From positions 1,054,001 through 1,118,000 of the forward strand of contig CBDDGS010000019.1 of assembly GCA_965227935.1 (NCBI GenBank): a stretch of 64,000 nt of DNA, in the 5' to 3' direction. Every line of letters starts with the position of its first letter. The stretch's first letter is position 1. Made by a program: the position numbers and the translations under genes. Origin of the DNA: JAWPMT01 sp965227935. GTDB taxonomy: Bacteria > Bacteroidota > Bacteroidia > Cytophagales > Cyclobacteriaceae. The notes beneath the pieces are model-generated. The model had not been told where the DNA came from and did not search any database. It saw only the letters and a program-made list of their open reading frames with translations. Positions 40,551-48,536 of the stretch are shown one piece after another.

Positions 40551-41927
40551 ATGGCTAGCCGACTGTTATGCATTCTCATCTCATTGATTGTTTCACTGTC
40601 TATACATGGTCAAGACATCAGCATAAGCGATGAATTCCCGCAGTACTGGGCGATGGATGGTGAACCTCGGTTGCTGCTGGGAGGGTCCGTAGAGGACAAC
40701 TTATTTCAAGTTGCTAACCTGGAAGATCATCTGGATTTACTGGCAAGTCTGGGTGGCAATTATGTGCGCAATACGATGTCGTCCCGTGATGAGGGTAATG
40801 TTTGGGCTTTTCATTTTGATGAGGGGAAGGGCCTCTATGATCTGAACCGATGGAACGAGACGTATTGGGAGCGGTTCGAGCGGTTACTTACCCTTGCCTC
40901 GCAACGTGAAATCGTGGTGCAAATAGAGATCTGGGCGACATTTGACTTTTATCGTGACAATTGGCTGGTCAACCCCTTCAACCCGAAGAATAATTCGAAC
41001 TACACAGCGGAGCGTGTGAAATTGCCTTTGGAGGTGAAGACACACCCGACCTGGACTGAAAACCCCTTCTTCTGGTCGATCCCTTCGCAGCTCAACAACA
41101 TACCGGTACTGAGGTATCAGCAGGCGTTTGTCGACAGGATATTGGACATCGCTTTTCCCTTTGGTAATGTGCTATACTGCATTGATAATGAGACCTCTGT
41201 GACATCGGACTGGGGAGCCTTTTGGGCGGACTATGTTCACAAAAGGGCGCGGGCACAAGGCAAGACCGTTTACGTCACTGAAATGTGGGACCCTCACGAC
41301 CTCAACCACATAACACATCGCGAGACTTTTGATCATCCGGAGATATACGATTTTGTGGAGGTCTCTCAAAACAACCACCAGCAGGGTCAGCGTCATTTTG
41401 ATAATGGCCTGGCGCAGATCCAGCGGCTCAAAGACCTCGGTAATCTACGTCCCGTGACCAATGTAAAGACCTACGGCAATGACCTTGGCCGACACGGGCA
41501 CGGTACAGAGAATGGCATACAGAGCTTCATCAGAAGTGCTTTCTATGGATCAGCTGCAGTACGGTTTCATAGACCAACTTCGGGACTCGGCCTTGGTGAA
41601 GAGGCGCAGGCGGTTATTCGATCTATGCGCACGTTGACAGATGCTGTGGGCTTCATATCCGCACAGCCTATGCAGGAGCGGCTCTCAGCTGTTGAGGACA
41701 ATGAGGTCTATTTGCGGGGAAACCCGGGCGAACTGTATCTGCTTTATTTCCCAGATGGCGGTGAGGTGCAGGTTGAAGCCCTACCTGCATCATGGACAGG
41801 TACCCTGCAGTGGCTCAATGTCATGACCAGCGAATGGACATCGGAAAGTGAAGTGAATGGCAGGCAACAGTTGGTAATCAAGACGCCCGGGAAGGGGGAT
41901 TGGATTGCTGTGTTGACCCTGAACTGA
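40551..41927 (+). CDS. Putative exported glycoside hydrolase (TIM-barrel-like, unassigned family)
   Basis: 458 residues with a signal peptide (MASRLLCILISLIVSLSIHG). The start ATG is three bases after the CE7 stop. The sequence fits a (beta/alpha)8 hydrolase of clan-A type: LLLGGSVEDNLFQV at the first strand, SLGGNYVRNTMSS, EIVVQIEIWATFDFY, then CIDNETSVTSDW, in which N213-E214 resembles the Asn-Glu acid/base pair. VTEMWDPHDL (E244) and FVEVSQNNH (about E266) are candidates for the second carboxylate. The C-terminal about 100 residues look like a small beta-sandwich. I do not recognise the exact GH family; a beta-glycosidase role is inferred from the operon. Confidence 0.68.
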   Translation: MASRLLCILISLIVSLSIHGQDISISDEFPQYWAMDGEPRLLLGGSVEDNLFQVANLEDHLDLLASLGGNYVRNTMSSRDEGNVWAFHFDEGKGLYDLNRWNETYWERFERLLTLASQREIVVQIEIWATFDFYRDNWLVNPFNPKNNSNYTAERVKLPLEVKTHPTWTENPFFWSIPSQLNNIPVLRYQQAFVDRILDIAFPFGNVLYCIDNETSVTSDWGAFWADYVHKRARAQGKTVYVTEMWDPHDLNHITHRETFDHPEIYDFVEVSQNNHQQGQRHFDNGLAQIQRLKDLGNLRPVTNVKTYGNDLGRHGHGTENGIQSFIRSAFYGSAAVRFHRPTSGLGLGEEAQAVIRSMRTLTDAVGFISAQPMQERLSAVEDNEVYLRGNPGELYLLYFPDGGEVQVEALPASWTGTLQWLNVMTSEWTSESEVNGRQQLVIKTPGKGDWIAVLTLN

Positions 41928-42057
41928 GGAGCGGCTATTGGTCTACGGGTTTCCTGACCTTTTCTTCGAAATCTTGGATGCTCAAGGAGATTTCGCAATA
42001 TTCACGCTGTGGAAGGCAAATTCTACACTGGCCGTAGCACGACCAAAAGCCTGACTC

Positions 42058-43068
42058 ATGGCAGCAGACGATATTGAAGAACAGAGGAATAAGCTCGTCA
42101 TTGAGGGGACGAGAATCGGTATTTGGGATTGGAATGTCCAAACCGGAGAGACCTATTTCAACGAGAGGTGGGCGGAGATCATTGGTTACTCCCTCGATGA
42201 ACTGCAGCCAGTCAGCATAGAAACATGGGTCAAATTTGCACATCCGGACGACCTGGAGGAATCCAATAGACTCCTGGAGCAGCATTTTCAAGGAGACTCT
42301 GAGTATTATGATTTTCAGTCCCGGATGAAGCACAAAAGCGGTGAATGGGTTTGGGTGCACGATCGCGGGAAGGTGTTTGAATGGGATGAGGGCGGGAAGC
42401 CGCTGCGGATGTGTGGATCCCACCTCGATATCACCGAGATCAAGCGCCTGGAGATGAGCCTTAAGAGGACACTCCAAGAAAAGGAGGTCTTGTTGAATGA
42501 GGTACACCACCGTGTGAAGAACAATCTTCAGTTTATCATGAGTTTTGTCGGTCTTAGAGCAGATGAAGATCAAAAGGTCTCGACCGCGGATCTTCAGAAT
42601 TCTTTGAGAGCCATCGCCTCAGCGCATGAGGCAGTCTATAAATCTGACGACTTCCAACGGATCAACCTGAAGGACTACGTGAGCAGGGTCGTCAGTCCGA
42701 TGTCATCCAACTTGCGATCGCAAATCACGACTTCCATCGAATCAGTAGAGTTAGCGATCGACTTACTCATTCCAATCGGCATGATCATCAATGAGTGCAT
42801 TGCCAATAGCCTCAAGCATGCTTTTGGTGATCGTCCTCGAGCGGAAAACCTAATAAATGTCTCGGCTGCTATGAAGGGGGCGCAACTGCGCATTGAGGTG
42901 ACAGATAATGGGAAAGGGCTCAGCGACCATCTAGATAAGGCGAAAGGAGGGGGGATAGGCATGTCCATCATCACCGGCCTGGCCAGTCAGATAGATGCGG
43001 ATCTGCAAATCGATGGCAAGGAAGGCATGCGTACTCTTTTAGAAGTGAACCCAAAAGGCAATGATTAG
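42058..43068 (+). CDS. PAS-domain sensor histidine kinase (HisKA_2 type)
   Basis: 336 residues, no membrane segment. A PAS fold covers about 12-130 (GIWDWNVQTGETYFNERWAE, then HPDDLEE and a C-terminal SHLDITEIKRLE PAC end). The H-box EVLLNEVHHRVKNNLQFIMS has the phospho-acceptor His at 150 or 151; this LLxEVHHRVKNNL form is the HisKA_2 class. The ATP-binding domain has the N box INECIANSLKHAF, G1 DNGKGL and GGGIGMSII. It phosphorylates an unseen response regulator. Its stop overlaps the start of the following sulfatase by eight bases, an unusual coupling for a kinase. Confidence 0.9.
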   Translation: MAADDIEEQRNKLVIEGTRIGIWDWNVQTGETYFNERWAEIIGYSLDELQPVSIETWVKFAHPDDLEESNRLLEQHFQGDSEYYDFQSRMKHKSGEWVWVHDRGKVFEWDEGGKPLRMCGSHLDITEIKRLEMSLKRTLQEKEVLLNEVHHRVKNNLQFIMSFVGLRADEDQKVSTADLQNSLRAIASAHEAVYKSDDFQRINLKDYVSRVVSPMSSNLRSQITTSIESVELAIDLLIPIGMIINECIANSLKHAFGDRPRAENLINVSAAMKGAQLRIEVTDNGKGLSDHLDKAKGGGIGMSIITGLASQIDADLQIDGKEGMRTLLEVNPKGND

Positions 43069-44500
43069 ACTTACGGTATTTGTAGCAGTAATAACGCTCC
43101 TTGGCGCCTGTCAGCCTGAAGAGCAGCCTCCCAATATATTGTTCATTTTGGTGGACGATCTCGGTTGGAATGATGTCGGCTACAACGGCAGCGCATTCTA
43201 CGAAACGCCCCATATTGATGGGCTGGCCGATGAGAGTTTTCGTTTCCCGAATGCTTATTCTTCGGGCTCAGTATGCTCTCCGTCGCGCGCTGCTATTATG
43301 ACCGGGTTGCATCCCGCGAGATTGAATATCACAGACTGGATACCTGGTGCAGACCCCAGAAACCGGCAACTCCTGGGGCCAGACGATCTGGATCAGCTGC
43401 CCCTAGAACATGAGACGATCGCAGAAGCACTAAGTGCAGCCGGCTACGCTACAATGTTTGCAGGTAAGTGGCATCTGGGTGATGAGGGATATTTCCCTGA
43501 AGATCAGGGATTTGATATCAATGTCGGAGGACACCACCGAGGCAGTCCACCTGGCGGCTACTACGTTCCTTATGAAAACCCCAAAATGACGGATGGCCCC
43601 GAAGGAGAGTACCTCACAGATAGGCTGACAAGCGAGGTGATCCATTTCATAGATACCCTCGGAGGAGGGCCTTTTTTCGCCTTCCTTTCCTTTTATACCG
43701 TGCATACCCCCATTCAGCCGAATCTGGAGTATGTGGAGCAGTACCGAACGAGAAGGGCATCCCTGGAGCTGCCGGAGGAACTCCATAAGGAGGAGGGAGC
43801 AGGGACCACGACAGTGGCCCAGCACAATGCGGAATATGCCTCTATGGTCCACGCGATGGATGTCAATGTTGGTAGGCTTGTTACCTATCTCAAAGACAGG
43901 GATTTATATGATAATACCGTCATCGTTTTCACCTCCGACAATGGTGGACTGTCTACTTTGGACAGCACCCGCAGGTATAAGGCTCCAACTTCAGTGCGGC
44001 CCCTTCGGGCTGGCAAGGGGTGGTTGTACGAGGGAGGTATTCGTGTTCCCCTCTTGATCAAAGACGCCTCGAATAGTGAAGGTAGAACAGTGGATACACC
44101 AGTTGTGGGACATGACCTGGCACCTACGATCCTCAAAATGGCAAGCATAAGTGTCGCTGACAATCAGGAGTATGATGGGAAAGATCTCACGCCCTTGATG
44201 ATAGGTAGTCAGGACTGGAGTCGACAATCGATTTGGTGGCACTACCCACACTACCACGGCAGTGCCTGGACGCCTGGAGCTGCCATCCGGCAGGGGGATT
44301 TGAAGCTCATCGAGTTTTACGAGACAGGAAAGGTCGAGCTCTTTGATTTGGGTACCGATGTGTCGGAGCAAAATGACATAAGTGGCAGAAATCCTGAGAT
44401 CACTGAACGGCTACTTTCCAAACTCCGTGAAGAGCAGGAAACCAGTGGAGCGAATGAGGCGATTGCCAATGCCTCGTATAGCCCGGTGAGGGGGAATTGA
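43061..44500 (+). CDS. Arylsulfatase-type lipoprotein
   Basis: 479 residues. A lipoprotein signal, MIRLTVFVAVITLLGAC (Cys17), is followed by PNILFILVDDLGWNDVGYNG with the Ca-binding Asp pair. The maturation motif CSPSRAAIMTG has the formylglycine Cys at residue 72. GKWHLGDEGYFPEDQGFD and FTSDNGGL are standard S1 sulfatase blocks. It removes sulfate from a glycan at the cell surface. Its start overlaps the histidine kinase stop. Sulfatase maturation by an anSME/FGE enzyme encoded elsewhere is required. Confidence 0.93.
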   Translation: MIRLTVFVAVITLLGACQPEEQPPNILFILVDDLGWNDVGYNGSAFYETPHIDGLADESFRFPNAYSSGSVCSPSRAAIMTGLHPARLNITDWIPGADPRNRQLLGPDDLDQLPLEHETIAEALSAAGYATMFAGKWHLGDEGYFPEDQGFDINVGGHHRGSPPGGYYVPYENPKMTDGPEGEYLTDRLTSEVIHFIDTLGGGPFFAFLSFYTVHTPIQPNLEYVEQYRTRRASLELPEELHKEEGAGTTTVAQHNAEYASMVHAMDVNVGRLVTYLKDRDLYDNTVIVFTSDNGGLSTLDSTRRYKAPTSVRPLRAGKGWLYEGGIRVPLLIKDASNSEGRTVDTPVVGHDLAPTILKMASISVADNQEYDGKDLTPLMIGSQDWSRQSIWWHYPHYHGSAWTPGAAIRQGDLKLIEFYETGKVELFDLGTDVSEQNDISGRNPEITERLLSKLREEQETSGANEAIANASYSPVRGN

Positions 44501-44581
44501 TATCACAAAAGCGAGCTTCAGCAGGGATGGAGACCAACCTTCTTTGCCTAAATTGGTCGCTGCAAATATCGAAACGCTCCG

Positions 44582-45112
44582 ATGGAAGAAAAGGAAAGTG
44601 CTCGTCCGCCCCGTAAGCCCATAGACAGGGGCCTGGTCGTCGGTCTTATGGCCATCGTCATCAATATCACGACCGTGTCGGTCTATGTATACCAGACGCG
44701 TATCATGCAGCGGGAGCAGCACGCGTCTGTGTGGCCTTATCTGGAATGGCGGGTGATCTACAACCAGGAGGATGGATTTGCATTGCAGGTGGCGAACAAA
44801 GGGGTAGGGCCGGCGCTCATAAAGAGCAGTGCCATACGGCTGGAAGGTGAGGAAATTTCCGAATTGGACACGCTTGTACAGCGAATGGTGGGAGAGACCT
44901 ACTTCCCTCATCTTCGATCATCTGTGGAGAATAGAGTGCTACCAGCGGGAGAGTCGATCAACCTGATAAGATCGGAGAATCTCAGGTGGAGTGAACAGCT
45001 GTTTGCGGCCTTCGCTACCCGGGATTTCGAGTGGACGATCTGTTACGAATCTATATATGGTGAGCAATGGCAATGTCACGGCACAGAAGTCGTCAAATCC
45101 AACTGTCGTTAG
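44582..45112 (+). CDS. Hypothetical membrane-anchored protein
   Basis: 176 residues. One transmembrane helix near the N-terminus (LVVGLMAIVINITTVSVYVYQT, about 18-40) after a short basic cytosolic part; then a beta-rich periplasmic domain starting EQHASVWPYLEWRVIYNQ and containing VANKGVGPALIKSSAIRLEG. This resembles single-pass proteins with an immunoglobulin-like or phosphodiester-free soluble domain found in marine bacteria, but no named family was recognised. Located between the second sulfatase and tRNA-Leu. Function unknown. Confidence 0.65.
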   Translation: MEEKESARPPRKPIDRGLVVGLMAIVINITTVSVYVYQTRIMQREQHASVWPYLEWRVIYNQEDGFALQVANKGVGPALIKSSAIRLEGEEISELDTLVQRMVGETYFPHLRSSVENRVLPAGESINLIRSENLRWSEQLFAAFATRDFEWTICYESIYGEQWQCHGTEVVKSNCR

Positions 45113-45158
45113 ATTCGACGACTCATTAAAATCATCTATATTCGCAATCCTAATCTGA

Positions 45159-45242
45159 GCCGAAGTGGCGGAACTGGTAGACGCGCACGTTTCAGGGGCG
45201 TGTGAGAGAAATCTCGTGCGGGTTCGACTCCCGCCTTCGGCA
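45159..45242 (+). tRNA. tRNA-Leu (anticodon CAG)
   Basis: The acceptor stem GCCGAAG/CTTCGGC is perfect. The anticodon arm is CACGT-TTCAGGG-GCGTG with CAG at positions 34-36. A long variable arm (class II) and T arm GCGGGTTCGACTCCCGC follow. The 84-base gene has discriminator A and no encoded CCA. Confidence 0.96.
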
Positions 45243-45264
45243 CACTACCACCTTCATCCTGGGA

Positions 45265-45297
45265 CAAAAAAAAGACTGACGAAATCATCGTCAGTCT
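45265..45297 (-). terminator. Minus-strand rho-independent terminator
   Basis: AGACTGACGA (45273-45282) and TCGTCAGTCT (45288-45297) form a perfect 10-base stem with a 5-base loop. On the minus strand it is followed by nine T; on the + strand there is no T run. It implies a minus-strand transcript from 45300-45900, where only decayed coding frames remain. Confidence 0.8.
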
Positions 45298-45312
45298 CTC
45301 CTGCTTGACATC

Positions 45313-45850
45313 TTATTTTCCTTGTGCTAATTCCAATGGCAGTGACCTGGTTCTTGTCCGGTAAATATCTTGTCCGGAGGAGTCTCTACCAATGACCTCG
45401 GTCTCAATGAGGACGGTTAAACAAGTTTACGACAACCGTGATCCGTGGGCTTGCTAAATGCGATGGTTGGGTAGAGACTGTAGATGAGTGGGGATATTCG
45501 GTCGATCAATCGCAACACACAGTCACCCTTTAGTTTCGTGGGTATTCCTCTCATTATGTGATGTGAAAGCCTTTTTACCTCAAGTGTGACGCTGTCTAAT
45601 TTGACTTTTTCGTCGTTGAACGACGGGTCCTTCTTGGAAGTGAAGCGAGTATCGGTATCCAATTTATATCCGTGTTCCCGGACCGTGAGGCGTGTCTCCT
45701 AAACCAGAGAGTACCTGAGTAGTGTGCCGAATGGCCCACCTTGTGTAGGAAGCTCCTTCGTTTCAGGGGAGTAATTTACTCCGGAGGCTGCCATTGATAA
45801 TCCCGCAGGGTCATCTGGTTAGTCAACAGTGCGATGGGGATTAAAAAGCG
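45313..45850 (-). pseudogene. Decayed minus-strand coding region
   Basis: Protein-like pieces occur on the minus strand in changing frames: a fragment ending RDYQWQPPE before a stop (about 45775), then ETKELPTQGGPFGTLLRYSLV, an in-frame TAG, and ETRLTVREHGYKLDTDTRF continuing to 45417 (the largest open part, 81 codons). A last piece, ETEVIGRDSSGQDIYRTRT, ends LPLELAQGK in another frame at 45313, 16 bases before the minus-strand terminator. The natural-looking composition plus stops and frame changes suggest a gene remnant, though separate tiny genes are possible. The family was not recognised. Confidence 0.35.
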
Positions 45851-45972
45851 TTATATGGAATAATATCCTTAGGAGGAAGTTGCTGTGCCCAGTTTTTTAG
45901 GTAAATTAAAGTGCGCTTGACTATTGTATAATACGTTACAGCCTTATAGTTTTGCGTCTCCTTTAAAAAGGA

Positions 45973-46046
45973 GGTCCGGTAGTTCAGTTGGTTAGAATGC
46001 CTGCCTGTCACGCAGGAGGTCGCGAGTTCGAGTCTCGTCCGGACCG
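45973..46046 (+). tRNA. tRNA-Asp (anticodon GTC)
   Basis: GGTCCGG/CCGGACC acceptor, D arm AGTTCAGTTGGTTAGAAT, anticodon arm CCTGC-CTGTCAC-GCAGG with GTC, and T arm GCGAGTTCGAGTCTCGT. Discriminator G; no encoded CCA. Confidence 0.97.
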
Positions 46047-46050
46047 CAAG

Positions 46051-46076
46051 AAGCCCCAATCGGGGCTTTTTGTTTT
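46051..46076 (+). terminator. Rho-independent terminator after tRNA-Asp
   Basis: AAGCCCC (46051-46057) pairs with GGGGCTT (46062-46068) over the loop AATC; a T-rich run follows. Confidence 0.85.
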
Positions 46077-46181
46077 TCCAGCCTTTGATGATCATAAGTT
46101 CCAAACAGATTTGGAAACCTCCGGTTCATGATCACATAAAGATTTTATCTCCTAAATTTGCCCGCAAAAAGAGACCCAGGT

Positions 46182-47132
46182 ATGCTGCTGGAATTTGAGA
46201 AACCCATTGCTGAGTTAGAGGAGAAGTTGGACCAAATGAAGAAACTGGCAACGGACAGTGATGTGGATGTATCAGAAGCCATCGAACAACTCGAGAAGAA
46301 ACTTGTCGCCCTGAAAAAGGAGACCTTCGGCAACCTCACACGCTGGCAGCGGGTGCAACTGTCGCGGCACCCTGATCGTCCCTATACGTTGGACTATATC
46401 TATCAACTTACTGATGATTTTGTCGAACTGCACGGCGACCGTGCCGTGAATGATGACAAAGCCATGGTGGGAGGCTTCGGTAACATCGATGGCCAGACCT
46501 TTATGTTGATCGGTCAGCAGAAAGGACGCAACACCAAGCAGCGTCAGATGCGCAACTTTGGCATGGCCAACCCTGACGGCTATCGCAAAGCGCTACGGCT
46601 CATGAAGATTGCTGACAAGTTTCAGAAGCCCATCGTCACACTCATAGACACTCCGGGTGCTTTTCCAGGAATCGAAGCTGAGCAGAGAGGCCAGGGCGAA
46701 GCGATTGCCCGAAATCTCAAAGAGATGTTTATGCTTCGCGTGCCGGTCATTTGCATAGTAGTGGGTGAGGGGGCCTCAGGAGGTGCGCTGGGAATTGCCA
46801 TTGGTGACCGTATTCTCATGATGGAGAACACCTGGTATTCTGTCATCTCTCCCGAATCTTGCTCGAGTATCCTCTGGCGCAGCTGGAATTTTAAGGAGCA
46901 GGCGGCTGAGGCATTGAAGTTGACAGCTCCTGACATGCTGAAGAACAAGCTCATCGACGGTGTGATCTCTGAGCCACTTGGGGGAGCACACACAGATCTA
47001 AAGGCCTCCGCGGCATTGGTCAAGAAGGCCATCAAAAAGCACTACAAAGAACTTGCGAGCATGGACGCTGAGCAACGGATCATGGACCGGATCGATAAAT
47101 TCGGGCAAATGGGAGTATACGTAGAGTCATGA
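46182..47132 (+). CDS. accA: Acetyl-CoA carboxylase carboxyltransferase subunit alpha
   Basis: 316 residues from the ATG at 46182, giving the usual MLLEFEKPIAELEEKL N-terminus; a TTG eight codons earlier is in frame but unlikely. Carboxyltransferase motifs: LSRHPDRPYTLDYI, FVELHGDRAVNDD, IGQQKGRNTKQ, TLIDTPGAFPGIEAEQRGQ, and the oxyanion-forming VVGEGASGGALGI. Together with AccD it transfers CO2 from biotin to acetyl-CoA, forming malonyl-CoA for fatty acid synthesis. It overlaps the next acyltransferase gene by four bases (ATGA), so two lipid genes are coupled. Confidence 0.96.
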   Translation: MLLEFEKPIAELEEKLDQMKKLATDSDVDVSEAIEQLEKKLVALKKETFGNLTRWQRVQLSRHPDRPYTLDYIYQLTDDFVELHGDRAVNDDKAMVGGFGNIDGQTFMLIGQQKGRNTKQRQMRNFGMANPDGYRKALRLMKIADKFQKPIVTLIDTPGAFPGIEAEQRGQGEAIARNLKEMFMLRVPVICIVVGEGASGGALGIAIGDRILMMENTWYSVISPESCSSILWRSWNFKEQAAEALKLTAPDMLKNKLIDGVISEPLGGAHTDLKASAALVKKAIKKHYKELASMDAEQRIMDRIDKFGQMGVYVES

Positions 47133-47677
47133 GACGCGCTTTTTTCACATGGGCGTTCAAAGCAGCTGGTTGGCGAGTAGAAGGGCGTCCTCCTGATATC
47201 CCTAAGTATGTGATTGCCGTGGCACCACACACCAGTAACATGGATTTCTTTGTGGGCTTGCCCATCAAGTACATGTATCCCGGTTTCAAACCCAGATTTC
47301 TTGGCAAGGATTCGCTTTTCAAAATTCCGGTGGTGGGATGGTTTATGAAGAGTATTGGCGGTTATGCCGTAGACAGGTCGAAAAACACCAAGCTAGTAGA
47401 TCAGATCGTCGAGATCTTCGAGAAAGAGGATGAGTTTATCATGACCATCGCTCCAGAGGGTACACGCTCCTACGTGCCTAAGTGGAAAACAGGGTTCTAT
47501 TGGGTGGCTGTCAAAGCTAAGGTGCCCATTGTAATGGCCTCATTCGACTATGCCCACAAGGTGGTCGAGTTCAAGGAGCCCTTCGATCCTACAGGGGATG
47601 CGGATACCGACATAGAAAAGATGATGTCCTACTTCAGGACTATAAAAGGTAAGCATCCGGAGTTGGGGGTGAAGTAG
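47129..47677 (+). CDS. PlsC-family 1-acylglycerol-3-phosphate acyltransferase-like protein
   Basis: 182 residues, short for PlsC. Acyltransferase block I is APHTSNMDFF (HTSNMD in place of HxxxxD: His and Asp correctly spaced), the middle contains FLGKDSLFKIP, and block III is IAPEGTRS. The family transfers an acyl chain to lysophosphatidate in the inner membrane, or to other lipid acceptors in short versions like this one. Coupled to accA by ATGA overlap, fitting a fatty-acid/phospholipid role. Confidence 0.88.
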   Translation: MRRAFFTWAFKAAGWRVEGRPPDIPKYVIAVAPHTSNMDFFVGLPIKYMYPGFKPRFLGKDSLFKIPVVGWFMKSIGGYAVDRSKNTKLVDQIVEIFEKEDEFIMTIAPEGTRSYVPKWKTGFYWVAVKAKVPIVMASFDYAHKVVEFKEPFDPTGDADTDIEKMMSYFRTIKGKHPELGVK

Positions 47678-47754
47678 CTGTGAATTTGGAATTTTGAGTT
47701 CAGAGTTTGCCAAAGTGGTCAACTCAAAACTCAAAACTCATAATTCAAAATTTA
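47678..47754. repeat. Imperfect palindromic intergenic repeat
   Basis: GAATTTGGAATTTTGAGTT at the left mirrors the AACTCAAAACTC...AATTCAAAATT run at the right, around a CAAAGTGGTC centre. The direct repeat AACTCAAA occurs twice. It sits between convergent genes and probably acts as a bidirectional terminator or a repeat copy. Confidence 0.5.
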
Positions 47755-48528
47755 TCAGCTCGCCGTCCGCTTCGTTCTTCTCTTAGGCTTGACCTCCTCT
47801 ACGATTTCGTCTTCTACGTCAGAAAGGATTCTTCCGCAGTGCTCGCAGACGATGATCTTTTTCTTTTCTCGGATTTCAGCCTGCTTCTGAGGAGGCACAA
47901 TGTTGAAGCATCCGCCGCAGGCGCCACGCTTCACAGGGACCACAGCGAGTCCGTTGCGCATATTAAGGCGTATCTTCTCGTAAGACTTGAACAGCCGCTC
48001 TTCGACGTTCTTTGCCGCGTTAGCGCGAGTTTTCTCTAGTTTCTTTTCGTCGTCTTCAGACTCCTTGGTGATGGTATCGAGTTCACCCTTCTTGCTTTCC
48101 AGGTCTTTCTGGCGCTCATCAAGGATACCCTTTGTACCCTCAATTTCCTCTTTCTTAGACTCGATCTTTTCGTAGCCTTCCTTTATGCGCTTTTCAAGGA
48201 TCTGGATCTCCAGTTTCTGGAGTTCGATTTCTTTGGTGATCGCGTCGTACTCGCGATTGTTGCGGACATTCATCTGCTGATCTTCGTACTTCTGGATCAG
48301 CTTCTCAGCATCCTTTATAGCAGTACGATTGGCAGAGATGTTATTCTCAATGTCCTTAAGCTCCTGATTTTGTTTGTCAACTCTGGTTTGGTAGCCAGCG
48401 ATTTCATCCTCCAGGTCCATTACCTCATCGGGCAATGCCCCTCGGATTTTCTTAATTTCGTCTAGTTCTGAATCTGTGGATTGAAGTTTTATGAGGGCCT
48501 CTAGCTTCTTCGCAACCGTATGTTCCAT
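47755..48528 (-). CDS. Coiled-coil protein with C-terminal C4-type zinc ribbon
   Basis: 257 residues. Long antiparallel coiled coil (about 5-190) rich in Lys/Glu/Gln heptads, then a zinc ribbon with Cys204, Cys207, Cys228 and Cys231 (GACGGC...VCEHCG). The architecture matches the DUF164/CT398 (CdsZ-like) family, cytosolic proteins proposed to bind nucleic acids or act as scaffolds. The basic C-terminal tail (KPKRRTKRT) supports nucleic-acid contact. It lies eight bases after the Nif3-like gene and the pair is frequently seen together in Bacteroidota. Confidence 0.88.
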   Translation of the reverse strand: MEHTVAKKLEALIKLQSTDSELDEIKKIRGALPDEVMDLEDEIAGYQTRVDKQNQELKDIENNISANRTAIKDAEKLIQKYEDQQMNVRNNREYDAITKEIELQKLEIQILEKRIKEGYEKIESKKEEIEGTKGILDERQKDLESKKGELDTITKESEDDEKKLEKTRANAAKNVEERLFKSYEKIRLNMRNGLAVVPVKRGACGGCFNIVPPQKQAEIREKKKIIVCEHCGRILSDVEDEIVEEVKPKRRTKRTAS

Positions 48529-48536
48529 TAAGAGAA

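Noticed and set aside
34906..41927. Standard PUL with SusC/SusD
   Set aside because: No TonB-dependent receptor or SusD-like lipoprotein is encoded nearby; the DUF5686 protein at 23.3 kb lacks a plug domain and is about 11 kb away.
45841..46104. 87-residue minus-strand frame across tRNA-Asp
   Set aside because: Most of it is the antisense of the tRNA-Asp gene (the familiar VRTRLELATSCVTG-type artefact).
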